From contig CALXQT010000023.1 in NCBI GenBank assembly GCA_944390835.1, positions 1 through 34,190 on the forward strand: a DNA stretch of 34,190 nt, in the 5' to 3' direction. This document shows positions 1 through 8,152 of the stretch, in pieces. The DNA comes from an uncultured Alphaproteobacteria bacterium. Its GTDB lineage: Bacteria > Pseudomonadota > Alphaproteobacteria > Rs-D84. The translations under genes were made by a program, and so were the position numbers. Position 1 is the first letter of the stretch. Each line of letters opens with the position of its first letter. Below the pieces are notes generated by a model. The model saw only the letters and a list, made by a program, of their open reading frames with translations, was not told the origin of the DNA and made no database searches.

Positions 1-2156
1 CCGGCACCACCATTTTCTGCAATTTTCTGACACATATATTGCGCTAAGTCGGTAGATGCATTCTTTGTAGCTTCCGCAATTTCGGTATTCAACTTATTGT
101 TATAATTATCTTGGGCTTGACGCAATGCGGCAACTGCTATTTGCATCTTTACTTGATTCAACAAATTTGGGAATCTTCCTGTTGTTACCGCACCCTTTTC
201 ACCAGTAATCTGCGATAAATCACGTCCACTTACGCAATATTGTATTTCAGGATCACTTTCTATCATCTCGATTGTACGATTTATCGTTCCGGCAATATTA
301 TTCAATTCTTCTTCAATTGAAGAAATTATACCATCAGCATTTGCAACCCCAGCATTGTTTGCTTTAACCTTTGCTAGATATTCAGAAATACCAATTTCAC
401 CGGGTTCAAGTGTTATAGTACCACCATTGCCATCATCTATCTTTGTACTTCCACTTGAATCACCCATTTTTATACTACCAAAAGAAATCATACCTGTTAC
501 ACGATATGTTGTACCATCTTTTTGGGAACGTAGAGAACCTGTACCAATCGTATCATCGGCTGCAAATCTGTTGCAATCAGACGTACTTCCGCATATTTCA
601 GCCATTTTATTATCAACAATATTTTGGCACTGCTCCATCATTGCATTATCAATATTTAAATATAACCCCATTAACATACTATCCAAATCGTCCATAGAGA
701 ACGCAGGATTATTTGCTTTACAAACCACCAAACTATCAATTGGGCAGAGATCATGGATATAGTCATAATCCATACCTATACAGTTTTCAAAGTTAGGACC
801 ACAGCGAGTATCTGCAGTAAAGCAATCTTTTACTTCTTGTGTGCAAGCGTCGACACGCATTGCAGCCAACTTATCTTCAACATATCCCCAAATCAAAGGC
901 TCCATACGTTCGCATGGATCAATTTCTACTTTACAGAAACTGCGCGCCATTTCCGGTCTAGACAAACAAGCATCCATTGTCGCAATACCTTTGCCCGCAA
1001 TATCATCACGACATGCGGTCTGAATACATTCAGAAATGTTAGTTAAACATGACTGACGGAATTTTGACTCGGCTTGACTTTCTGCAACTTTAATAGTTGG
1101 TGCGGCCTCTCGCAAGAAATTTGGCCAAACCAGATCACGTACGGCCACGCATTGATTTAAAACATTTTCACAAATAGGCCGCTTAGTATTTAATATATTC
1201 ATTGTTGAAGTCGTTATATCATATGTATCAATTGTCTCAACCGTTGTTCCAGCAGTACTTGTAGCAGCGTTATTCTGCATATTTTCCATAGCAATTGTTG
1301 CAACGCAATTTTCCCAATTTTCGCCGCACGCATCTTCTGTCTGCATACACTTTTTAAATTCAACCATACACTGACCTAAATCATATTTATTCGCGCTTTC
1401 AAAGCTTTCTTGTAAAGCGGCACGAACCTCTGATTCAGCTGACGCCAATTCATTTTCAGCATTATCACGCTGTTGTGCCAAAGAATTTTTATACCCCAAA
1501 CAGTCAGAAGTTATCTGACGTGAGTATAATTGTTGTAAAAATACGATATCACCCGAACAAGAATCAGGTATCTGACTTAAACATAAATCATTAGCAGCGT
1601 TATACAGTTCACTCCCCAGCATATCTGCCATATTCACCAACGAATTTTGTTCTTCAAATATATCTTCTTCATATAAATTATTATTAAATAGGGCTAATAA
1701 ATCTGCACGTTTTTGGGCTTTTTGCTCTTCTTCTGTCAATTCTCCTTCTGCCAAAATATTTCCTTCACTATCATAACGACGTTCACCTGTAAAAACAATA
1801 TCTGCATTTCCCCCTGCCTTAACCCACTCTACTTCCTCTGTACGCAACCGATTTGCTTCATCCAATATTTCCTGGATAGAGCTCAGTTCTTTATTATATT
1901 CAATTATATTATCACTGCAGTTACATGCACCACCATTAGAATTATCTGTTATACAAAACTGATCCATACATCCAAAATATGCATCATAACAAGCCTGATC
2001 ATATAAACCAGTAGCCTCAACTTTCGTTCTTACTGTTGTTCCTTGCTGAATTGCAGATTGACGACTGGTTTTGCTAGTCGTTAAAGACCAGGCATCCATA
2101 CATACTCCAAAAACAGCCAAACAAAAGATTGAACTAAGTATTGACCTTACTTTCAT
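1..2156 (-). CDS. Cysteine-rich secreted repeat protein, 3' end cut by window edge
   Basis: I do not recognise a named family. The frame is open from ATG at 2156 to the left edge (718 codons, no stop), so the C-terminus is missing. Residues 1-24 form a signal peptide; a Ser/Thr-rich linker follows. An N-terminal signature C56-x6-C63-MDQF-C68-x9-C78-x-C80 has the same spacing as in the genes at 2207-4363 and 4869-7352. Blocks of C-x6-C-x6-CG-x2-aromatic-x2-C lie near residues 263-284 and 438-459. Further C-x6-C pairs occur between, with helical, Glu/Ala-rich spacers. The second half closely matches the right-edge gene (32663-34190), for example IESDP-x3-Q-aromatic-C and RFP segments. The start is supported by an AGAGAGAGG ribosome site. 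The gene lies 50 bp downstream of its paralog at 2207-4363, so they are probably one operon. Export to periplasm or surface is inferred. Confidence 0.85.
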   Translation of the reverse strand, partial: MKVRSILSSIFCLAVFGVCMDAWSLTTSKTSRQSAIQQGTTVRTKVEATGLYDQACYDAYFGCMDQFCITDNSNGGACNCSDNIIEYNKELSSIQEILDEANRLRTEEVEWVKAGGNADIVFTGERRYDSEGNILAEGELTEEEQKAQKRADLLALFNNNLYEEDIFEEQNSLVNMADMLGSELYNAANDLCLSQIPDSCSGDIVFLQQLYSRQITSDCLGYKNSLAQQRDNAENELASAESEVRAALQESFESANKYDLGQCMVEFKKCMQTEDACGENWENCVATIAMENMQNNAATSTAGTTVETIDTYDITTSTMNILNTKRPICENVLNQCVAVRDLVWPNFLREAAPTIKVAESQAESKFRQSCLTNISECIQTACRDDIAGKGIATMDACLSRPEMARSFCKVEIDPCERMEPLIWGYVEDKLAAMRVDACTQEVKDCFTADTRCGPNFENCIGMDYDYIHDLCPIDSLVVCKANNPAFSMDDLDSMLMGLYLNIDNAMMEQCQNIVDNKMAEICGSTSDCNRFAADDTIGTGSLRSQKDGTTYRVTGMISFGSIKMGDSSGSTKIDDGNGGTITLEPGEIGISEYLAKVKANNAGVANADGIISSIEEELNNIAGTINRTIEMIESDPEIQYCVSGRDLSQITGEKGAVTTGRFPNLLNQVKMQIAVAALRQAQDNYNNKLNTEIAEATKNASTDLAQYMCQKIAENGGA

Positions 2157-2164
2157 TATAGCCT

Positions 2165-2212
2165 CTCTCTATACCGTACAAACGGTAATGTAACCCGAAA
2201 AACAGGTTACAT
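2165..2212 (-). promoter_or_regulatory. Tandem hairpins and ribosome site between two paralogs
   Basis: Two perfect inverted repeats fill the gap between the upstream cysteine-rich gene and its downstream paralog. The first has an 8-bp stem (2188-2195 with 2205-2212) and overlaps the upstream stop codon. The second has a 6-bp stem (2172-2177 with 2182-2187). The AGAGAGAGG ribosome site follows. No T-run is present, so an RNA processing, stability or coupling role is more likely than termination. Confidence 0.45.
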
Positions 2213-4363
2213 ATTTATATCCTCGCAACTTTCGATTTCTTGGCAGAATTCTTGTTCACCACCCGCACTACGTCCTGCAAAAAAGCCCCCAACAGCGCCG
2301 ACGACTGCACCTATCGCAGTCCCCCAACCTGGTGATACCATTGTACCAGCAGAGGCACCCGCTGCCAAACCACCTGCAGCACCTTGTACCCCGGCCGTAC
2401 CCTTTGATTGCCCCCCTGTCTCACAAACCTGTTGCATACGACACACGTGGCAGTTACGTAACGCTGGTTCAAATGAAACACTACGTATATAACTATAATT
2501 CTTACTTGACTTATCTGGTGTTTCTACCTGATATGTATTATAGCAATTCTCTTCTGCTTGTTCTAAATCTTGTTGACGAGACAACTCTGCAATTTTTGAT
2601 TCTAACTCACGCATAGCGCGGTTTTCAGCACTAATCTGTGCAATCATTTTAGCACTATTAAATACACTGTCCCCAAGACTATCTCTATCTGCAGGCTTTT
2701 GACTATCTTGACATGCAGCAACAGTCTTGTCTTGTTCAAACTGCTTAAAGAATTCGTCAACCGCCAGTTCCGTATTAGCCCGAACAGATTCACGCAAAGC
2801 CGCTAATTCTTCTTGAGTATCAGGAACGGAAACTAATGAAGTAATCTGCGTATCTGTTGTCAAACAAGACATGTCTGTTCCGCAAACATTCCCCAATTGT
2901 TCGCTGAAATAATTCAAGCACCCCTGCAACATCTGGTAATCCATCTGTAACATTGCAGCCTGTACAATTATATCAAACTGCGTTTCATTTTTACATGATG
3001 GAAACATACTCTGCGGACATAGTGCTGCTATTTCTTGAGCGCTTTTCCCGACACATTCTGGCGCTGTAAAGTTTGCACCACATTTATCTTGTAAACATTG
3101 ATCTACATCGTTCTGGCAAAATTGCGTACGAAGATAACCTAATTTATCATTAACAACAGACTTAATACCCGGGATCATTGCTTCACAATCATCAATGACA
3201 GGGCAAATACCAGCTGCAATTTTTATATCAGTTAAACACGCAGAATTTGTTTCTGTAGAACAACTATCTTCTAAACATAATTGAATTCGCGCCAAACATG
3301 TAGCACGTGAATTTCTATCGGCGTATTTTTCTGCCTCAGCTAAAATACTTACAGATTCCTCTTCCCAATCTTGTAATACATAATCTCTAACGGCCATACA
3401 TTGATCTAGAACATTTTCGCAAGCGTTTGCACGACGGGATAACAAATCTGCATCTAAACAATTTTCGAAGTTTACACCACAACCACCTTTATCCGCAATA
3501 CAAGAGCGATATGCCAACAAACATTCCCCTCGATTATATTTATTTGTCGTATCCAGCATTTCTAAACGAGCCTGACGAACTGCCGCTTCTGCTGTACGCT
3601 TATTAGATTCTGCAATAGACTTTTGATCTTTTAAATAAGATTCAAAGTTTTTACAATCTTGAACTATTTGTCGTGCATATAAGACCTCTTCCATTTCAGC
3701 ACTATTACCACAAGCAGCCAATTTATCTGCGCAATACTCAGCCGCCATAGCATACAAAGGGTCACCAATATCACTATCCATACCTAAACTTGCATTTGCA
3801 TCTGAATCGCTGTTTATCCAATCAGCAAAACTAATTCCGGATATTCGAGAACTTTTTTGTGCGGCCTCACTTTCACCAAACACCAGTTTAGCCTGCGCCC
3901 CCAATTGCTCTCTTTCTACCCCCTCTGTATAAAGCAAATCCGCTTCTTCTTGAATAGATTGAATTTCTTGTATCAAAGATTTTGATTGATTAATATTAGA
4001 AGAACATGCGCAACGACTGCCTTCTGATTCATCTAACAAACAAAATTCATCCATACAAGCACGATAAGCATCACGACAAGACGCACTTGTTGTGCTTCCG
4101 TTATTATTCTGCATATCATCTGGAACAGTATTTGTTCCACCATCATTATTATTAGAACCAGAACCGCCACCTGGGTTTATATTCAATGTGGGCATTGAAT
4201 TAGTCGCCCCAGAAGAACCCAAGTTCGCAGACATATTTACTGCTCGACTCCCTGCCTGCGACATACGATTAACACCAACACGTACAGTAGCATCATCGCG
4301 AGACGCCGCCATAGCAAAACTTGGTAAAAAACACAACAAACCTAAAAAGATTCTTAGTTTCAT
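2207..4363 (-). CDS. Cysteine-rich secreted repeat protein with C-terminal glycine zipper
   Basis: 718 aa, family not recognised. Signal peptide 1-20 (cleavage after AMA), then an Asn/Gly/Ser-rich linker to about residue 92. The N-terminal signature is C96-x6-C103-MDEF-C108-x9-C118-x-C120. C-x6-C units recur at residues 211-218, 281-288, 315-322, 356-363 and 416-423; the third extends to C281-x6-C288-x6-C295-G-x2-F-x2-C302. Spacers are predicted helical. Near the C-terminus is a CHVC-x4-QVC-like cluster (638-647), then a glycine-zipper hydrophobic segment (about 661-700) and a last Cys pair. The right-edge gene carries a matching CHKC-x4-QIC-like cluster. Start chosen at 4363 because AGGAAGGG precedes it. 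The gene is divergent from infA and is followed by its paralog at 1-2156. A disulfide-stabilised envelope protein is inferred. Confidence 0.88.
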   Translation of the reverse strand: MKLRIFLGLLCFLPSFAMAASRDDATVRVGVNRMSQAGSRAVNMSANLGSSGATNSMPTLNINPGGGSGSNNNDGGTNTVPDDMQNNNGSTTSASCRDAYRACMDEFCLLDESEGSRCACSSNINQSKSLIQEIQSIQEEADLLYTEGVEREQLGAQAKLVFGESEAAQKSSRISGISFADWINSDSDANASLGMDSDIGDPLYAMAAEYCADKLAACGNSAEMEEVLYARQIVQDCKNFESYLKDQKSIAESNKRTAEAAVRQARLEMLDTTNKYNRGECLLAYRSCIADKGGCGVNFENCLDADLLSRRANACENVLDQCMAVRDYVLQDWEEESVSILAEAEKYADRNSRATCLARIQLCLEDSCSTETNSACLTDIKIAAGICPVIDDCEAMIPGIKSVVNDKLGYLRTQFCQNDVDQCLQDKCGANFTAPECVGKSAQEIAALCPQSMFPSCKNETQFDIIVQAAMLQMDYQMLQGCLNYFSEQLGNVCGTDMSCLTTDTQITSLVSVPDTQEELAALRESVRANTELAVDEFFKQFEQDKTVAACQDSQKPADRDSLGDSVFNSAKMIAQISAENRAMRELESKIAELSRQQDLEQAEENCYNTYQVETPDKSSKNYSYIRSVSFEPALRNCHVCRMQQVCETGGQSKGTAGVQGAAGGLAAGASAGTMVSPGWGTAIGAVVGAVGGFFAGRSAGGEQEFCQEIESCEDINM

Positions 4364-4378
4364 ACGACCCTTCCTACT

Positions 4379-4406
4379 ATAATATATTTATGTATAATTT
4401 TATCAA
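4379..4406 (-). promoter_or_regulatory. Promoter for the 2207-4363 gene
   Basis: On the minus strand, TTGATA (4401-4406) and TATTAT (4379-4384) are separated by 16 bp. They lie just upstream of the ribosome site and ATG at 4363. Good sigma70-like match; no other evidence. Confidence 0.5.
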
Positions 4407-4418
4407 ATGCGCCCCCCG

Positions 4419-4430
4419 TGTGCAAGCACA
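4419..4430. promoter_or_regulatory. Short inverted repeat in divergent promoter region
   Basis: TGTGC-AA-GCACA, a perfect 5-bp inverted repeat, sits between the -35 boxes of the divergent cysteine-rich gene and infA. It could be an operator, but a 10-base palindrome can occur by chance. Confidence 0.2.
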
Positions 4431-4440
4431 TAAAAACAAC

Positions 4441-4468
4441 TTGCATTTTTTTTGTAAAAGAATATCAT
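4441..4468 (+). promoter_or_regulatory. Putative infA promoter
   Basis: TTGCAT (4441-4446) and TATCAT (4463-4468) with 16-bp spacing, about 40 bp upstream of the infA start. The surrounding T-rich sequence makes the call moderate. Confidence 0.4.
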
Positions 4469-4509
4469 ATTTTTTGAATTTTTTTTCAGTAAAAACATAG
4501 GATAAATAT

Positions 4510-4764
4510 ATGGCAAAAGATGATGTAATCGTTTTCAGTGGCGTCGTAGAAGACAAGTTACCGAACACAATGTTTCGCGTTAAACTAGAAAACGGACACG
4601 AAATTCTGGCGACTGTATGCGGAAAAATGCGCAAAGCTCGCATATGGGTTAACGTGGGTGAACACGTTCGTGTTGAAATGACCCCTTATGATCTAGACAA
4701 GGGGCGCATCACTTTTGTTGAACGCAGTCGTTCTGCTGGGGATTCATACCCAGAAGATAATTAA
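4510..4764 (+). CDS. infA: Translation initiation factor IF-1
   Basis: 84 aa. IF-1 binds the ribosomal A site during initiation and helps IF-2 and IF-3. The whole OB fold is recognisable: MAKDDVI start, [19 protein letters not shown] and the SPYDL-GRIT-type ending ([12 protein letters not shown]). The usual length is about 72 aa; here an extra acidic tail (about residues 74-84, ending SYPEDN) follows. The ribosome site is AGGA seven bases before ATG. The gene stands alone, divergent from the cysteine-rich gene at 2207-4363, and is followed at once by a strong terminator, so it is probably monocistronic. Confidence 0.97.
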   Translation: MAKDDVIVFSGVVEDKLPNTMFRVKLENGHEILATVCGKMRKARIWVNVGEHVRVEMTPYDLDKGRITFVERSRSAGDSYPEDN

Positions 4765-4793
4765 CCCCCCCGCCATAGCGGGGTTTAATTTTT
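4763..4793 (+). terminator. Rho-independent terminator of infA
   Basis: CCCCGC (4768-4773) pairs with GCGGGG (4778-4783) around a CATA loop. A T-rich tail follows. It begins at the infA stop codon. Confidence 0.85.
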
Positions 4794-4868
4794 GACAAAA
4801 ATCCGTTCTGATTTATTAAATATCACTTTTCATAAAAATATATTTTTGTTATTATTTATATATTAAGT

Positions 4869-7352
4869 ATGAGGAATATTCTATTCTTTATTATTGCGTG
4901 TTTTATCGGCATCGCAGATGCTGGTGCTGCCGTTCGTGGTACAGATACGATAAATCGTGAACAATCTAATACAAAAGAATCAACAACAATTATTGCAAGA
5001 ACGACCCGCTCTCCTTCTACAAGTCAGACATCGCAACAAACTGTAAGTCGTCAAGCAACAACAACTACCAGAAACACAGCGAATAATACAGTAACAAGAA
5101 CTAATACAACAACAGCAAGAAACGCAAGTAATCAAAATACAATTGCAAGATCGGGTTCAATAACAAGAACATCTTCATCCAGCAGCACACAGGCATCTTC
5201 GGCCCGCAATGCAACTACTAACAACAGTATAGTGCGTAGTTCCGCCACATCGGCACGTAGCGGTTCATTACCTGCAAGCGCCAGAACGGCACGAGCAACA
5301 ACATTAGTCTCTTCTACTGCGACAAATACATTCGGCACAGGTTATAACACATGCAGAAACGCTTACTTTACATGCATGGATCAATTTTGCGCTACGGCTA
5401 ACGATACCTATAGACGTTGTATATGTTCTTCCCGACTTACTGATGTACAAGAACGAGAAAGAGCTTTATCTCAAACATCCGGTCAACTACAAGATTTTAA
5501 AAATCTTAATATAGAAGTGATTCCAAAAACTGCCGAAGAAGTAAACGCAATGCTAAGCGCCAGCGAAGGCGAATTGGCCATCAAAGAAGATACCTCTGCT
5601 TCATCGCAACAACTTGCGGGTATAAAAGATGTACTATCTTCTTCTAAACACCAGGCACTTTCAACATTGGGGACATTGGATATAGCCGGTGACATAAACC
5701 AAATTTGGGCAACAACAGATTTAGCCTCGGGTCAAAACATTGCTAACCTTACAGGAGAAGCATTATATAACGCCGTACATGCGCAATGCGTAAATTTGAT
5801 TTCTGAACAGTGTTCTTCTACAAGCACTTTAAATATGGTTGTATCTGCCTATGGTATGTATATTGAAAATGATTGTTCTGCGTTACTTAACTCACTGGAT
5901 GGTAAATTAGTTCAAGCGAACAGCACAATTAGAGAAACTGAAAGAGAAATGAATTTAGCGCGTCTTGAAAATTACAATGCCCACAATTCATCATCTATAA
6001 ACGATTGTATTGCTCAGGTTCGTAAAGACATTACTGCAGAAACTGCATGCGGTGAAGATTATGTTCATTGTTTGGATATAACAGGCTTATACTTAAATCG
6101 TGACACAGGTGAACCAATTTATTCTCAAAACTTTTACCAACTGGGTAATCAAATATCATTAGACGGCAACGTTTTAACAAATGCGACGAATCGCTTAATC
6201 GTTGCAGAATTAAATAATAAAAAAATTTATGCGGAACGCGGATTAGAAACCTGTCGCGATATCGCAGATGAGGTATGGGACGAATTTATGCGCCAAGCAA
6301 TCGTAGAAATATACCAAGGACAACAATCAAAAATACGTGACGTAAAGAATGAATGTCTGGACGTTGTTAATGCTTGCTATGATGAACAAAGCGAATCGTT
6401 AAAAGACTTTAGTAACGTCAAAGAAGAATTATTACTTGGATCCCGTTTAGAATTATCTGAAGAATTATGCAAAGAAAAATTATATGCATGTAGTAACCTA
6501 TATGGCGATCCTAACACCGATGGATTAGAATTATTACTTACAGCTATGCACGATATCACAGATCAAAAAATTGCGGCAGAATGTAAATCATTGCTTGAAG
6601 CTTTTGCAGCAGATATGTGTATGGTTCCAAGTAACGACAGCTTACATTCCTATCCGTACGGATGTCGCGTTTATGCACCAGGAGATGCTATATATGCATC
6701 AAAGACCTATTGTAATCAGTTACAATGGAATAACCCAACTGCAACCCCACCATCATCAGGGGGAGATACAACACAAGAAGAAGGATATATTTGTCCGGCA
6801 GAAAAACAATTTACTAGCTGTAATCCTGGATATTATATGGCCGTTCAAATTTCTACTAACACATGGGAATATAATGGAACACCTGTTGCCGGCAATAAAT
6901 GTTTGCCATGTCCCGACAACGCTATATGTGTTGGTGGAACCGCTAAACCAGAAACAAATGAAGAAGAACCAACATACAATGAAGAACTAGATTGTGGTAC
7001 TGATTATGCGGGAAGTTTATACCAAAAGATAGTCAAATACGCAACGCAAGTATGTGTACGCCCTTCGGACTATGATGCTATTATGGAAGGTGAAAAAGAA
7101 ATACCTGCAACTGTGTTACAAGATGTAAATGTTGTCATGGATTCTATAAGAGTAGAAATGGCAGAGGCTTTATCTGCGGAGTGTGAGCGTCTTGGTGGAA
7201 CATGGATAGATTCACAATGGCCAGAAAGTGAATCAACTAAAAAAACGGAGCATGAATTATTTAAGTATTTCTACGATGAAACAGGATCTAACACAAAATG
7301 GGGGTATTGCGCAGATCCAACCAGTGTAACGTCCGCAATAGTAGAACCATAA
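4869..7352 (+). CDS. Large cysteine-rich secreted repeat protein
   Basis: 827 aa, family not recognised. Signal peptide about 1-21, then a long low-complexity Ser/Thr/Asn/Ala/Arg stretch to about residue 155. The N-terminal signature is C162-x6-C169-MDQF-C174-x9-C184-x-C186, spaced exactly as in the genes at 1-2156 and 2207-4363. The middle is helical with C-x6-C units (CLDVVNAC, CKEKLYAC) and a degenerate C-x6-D-x6-CG-x2-Y-x2-C block where Asp replaces the second Cys. The C-terminal third has a CNPGYY ... CLPCP-x4-C motif resembling small EGF- or TNFR-like cysteine modules. No glycine zipper is obvious. No clear Shine-Dalgarno precedes ATG 4869; a TATATA box at 4857-4862 would allow a leaderless message, but weakly. 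A perfect TTGACA (4792-4797) lies further upstream. Likely surface or periplasmic. Confidence 0.87.
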   Translation: MRNILFFIIACFIGIADAGAAVRGTDTINREQSNTKESTTIIARTTRSPSTSQTSQQTVSRQATTTTRNTANNTVTRTNTTTARNASNQNTIARSGSITRTSSSSSTQASSARNATTNNSIVRSSATSARSGSLPASARTARATTLVSSTATNTFGTGYNTCRNAYFTCMDQFCATANDTYRRCICSSRLTDVQERERALSQTSGQLQDFKNLNIEVIPKTAEEVNAMLSASEGELAIKEDTSASSQQLAGIKDVLSSSKHQALSTLGTLDIAGDINQIWATTDLASGQNIANLTGEALYNAVHAQCVNLISEQCSSTSTLNMVVSAYGMYIENDCSALLNSLDGKLVQANSTIRETEREMNLARLENYNAHNSSSINDCIAQVRKDITAETACGEDYVHCLDITGLYLNRDTGEPIYSQNFYQLGNQISLDGNVLTNATNRLIVAELNNKKIYAERGLETCRDIADEVWDEFMRQAIVEIYQGQQSKIRDVKNECLDVVNACYDEQSESLKDFSNVKEELLLGSRLELSEELCKEKLYACSNLYGDPNTDGLELLLTAMHDITDQKIAAECKSLLEAFAADMCMVPSNDSLHSYPYGCRVYAPGDAIYASKTYCNQLQWNNPTATPPSSGGDTTQEEGYICPAEKQFTSCNPGYYMAVQISTNTWEYNGTPVAGNKCLPCPDNAICVGGTAKPETNEEEPTYNEELDCGTDYAGSLYQKIVKYATQVCVRPSDYDAIMEGEKEIPATVLQDVNVVMDSIRVEMAEALSAECERLGGTWIDSQWPESESTKKTEHELFKYFYDETGSNTKWGYCADPTSVTSAIVEP

Positions 7353-7412
7353 TAATATGCATCTTGCCTTAAAAAAATTTTTTTGTTAAAATTAAATCAA
7401 TAAGAGAAAAAG

Positions 7413-8120
7413 ATGAAAAATACATTAGCATTTTCAATATTTTGTATAACATTTATGTCAGGTGCATTTGCAGCACCCCTTGAATGGTGGCAACAAGAAA
7501 CAGTCTGCAAATTGGATCCCACAGAATGTTATTCAACAATGGGTGTTGGTTATGATCGGGAATTGTGGGACAGTTCAACGGGATGCTGGGGTATGAAAAT
7601 GATTTGCCCAGAAGCTTTAACAACAGGCGATTATATTCCAGTTCCGGTCGGACGAGAAGACATATCAAAAGGGACAAATATAAACAAAGACTTTGATACA
7701 AATGTATTAAATGGTGATTGTTTTGGCGTAAGAAAAACTACCGACAATGGTACTATGGCATCTGTAGACGGAAAATATGTAAGAATTTGGTGCAACGGTA
7801 TTTTAGATAACGTTGACGAATATTTAGAAAACGGTGAAATTACTTACGGTGCGCAACCGACTTGTACAGAGTTGGCAGAATACGGTTATGTTGCCACAGC
7901 AAACGGAAAATGTTACGGAAAATATTACGATCAATCTCAATATTACATAGAATGCAATGGTAATGATACGGTTCCAAGTCGTATAATCGTATTAAATGGT
8001 GCAGATTATACAGCATCATCTAGTAACGCACCAACAGACAGTTCTGCTGCTTCCAAAATATTTGACTCTATGCAATCCATATCTGAATCACAAAGGAAGA
8101 TATACTTTAAAAATAATTAA
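7413..8120 (+). CDS. Small secreted cysteine-containing protein of unknown function
   Basis: 235 aa, not recognised. Signal peptide 1-20 ending GAFA, mature N-terminus APLEWW. Ten or so Cys are spread over the mature part, including CKLDPTEC and CWGMKMIC, both with C-x6-C spacing, though the surrounding sequence is not clearly helical as in its large neighbours. A GK(C)YGKYY-type segment follows about residue 165. The tail (about 196-235) is Ser/Ala-rich then charged. The ribosome site AAGAGAAA lies just before ATG. The gene is 60 bp downstream of the large cysteine-rich gene and is followed by a terminator, so it may be co-transcribed with it. Exported location is inferred from the signal peptide only. 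Confidence 0.82.
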   Translation: MKNTLAFSIFCITFMSGAFAAPLEWWQQETVCKLDPTECYSTMGVGYDRELWDSSTGCWGMKMICPEALTTGDYIPVPVGREDISKGTNINKDFDTNVLNGDCFGVRKTTDNGTMASVDGKYVRIWCNGILDNVDEYLENGEITYGAQPTCTELAEYGYVATANGKCYGKYYDQSQYYIECNGNDTVPSRIIVLNGADYTASSSNAPTDSSAASKIFDSMQSISESQRKIYFKNN

Positions 8121-8122
8121 AA

Positions 8123-8150
8123 ACACCCCTATAAAAAAGGGGTATTTTTT
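8123..8150. terminator. Terminator between convergent genes
   Basis: ACCCCT (8125-8130) pairs with AGGGGT (8138-8143), then a run of T on the plus strand. A-rich sequence on the other side may let it serve the convergent autotransporter as well. Confidence 0.75.
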
Positions 8151-8152
8151 TA

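Noticed and set aside
355-1046. Several plus-strand open frames over the left-edge gene
   Set aside because: They lie opposite a long open minus frame with signal peptide and conserved Cys blocks, and have no ribosome sites or recognisable domains.
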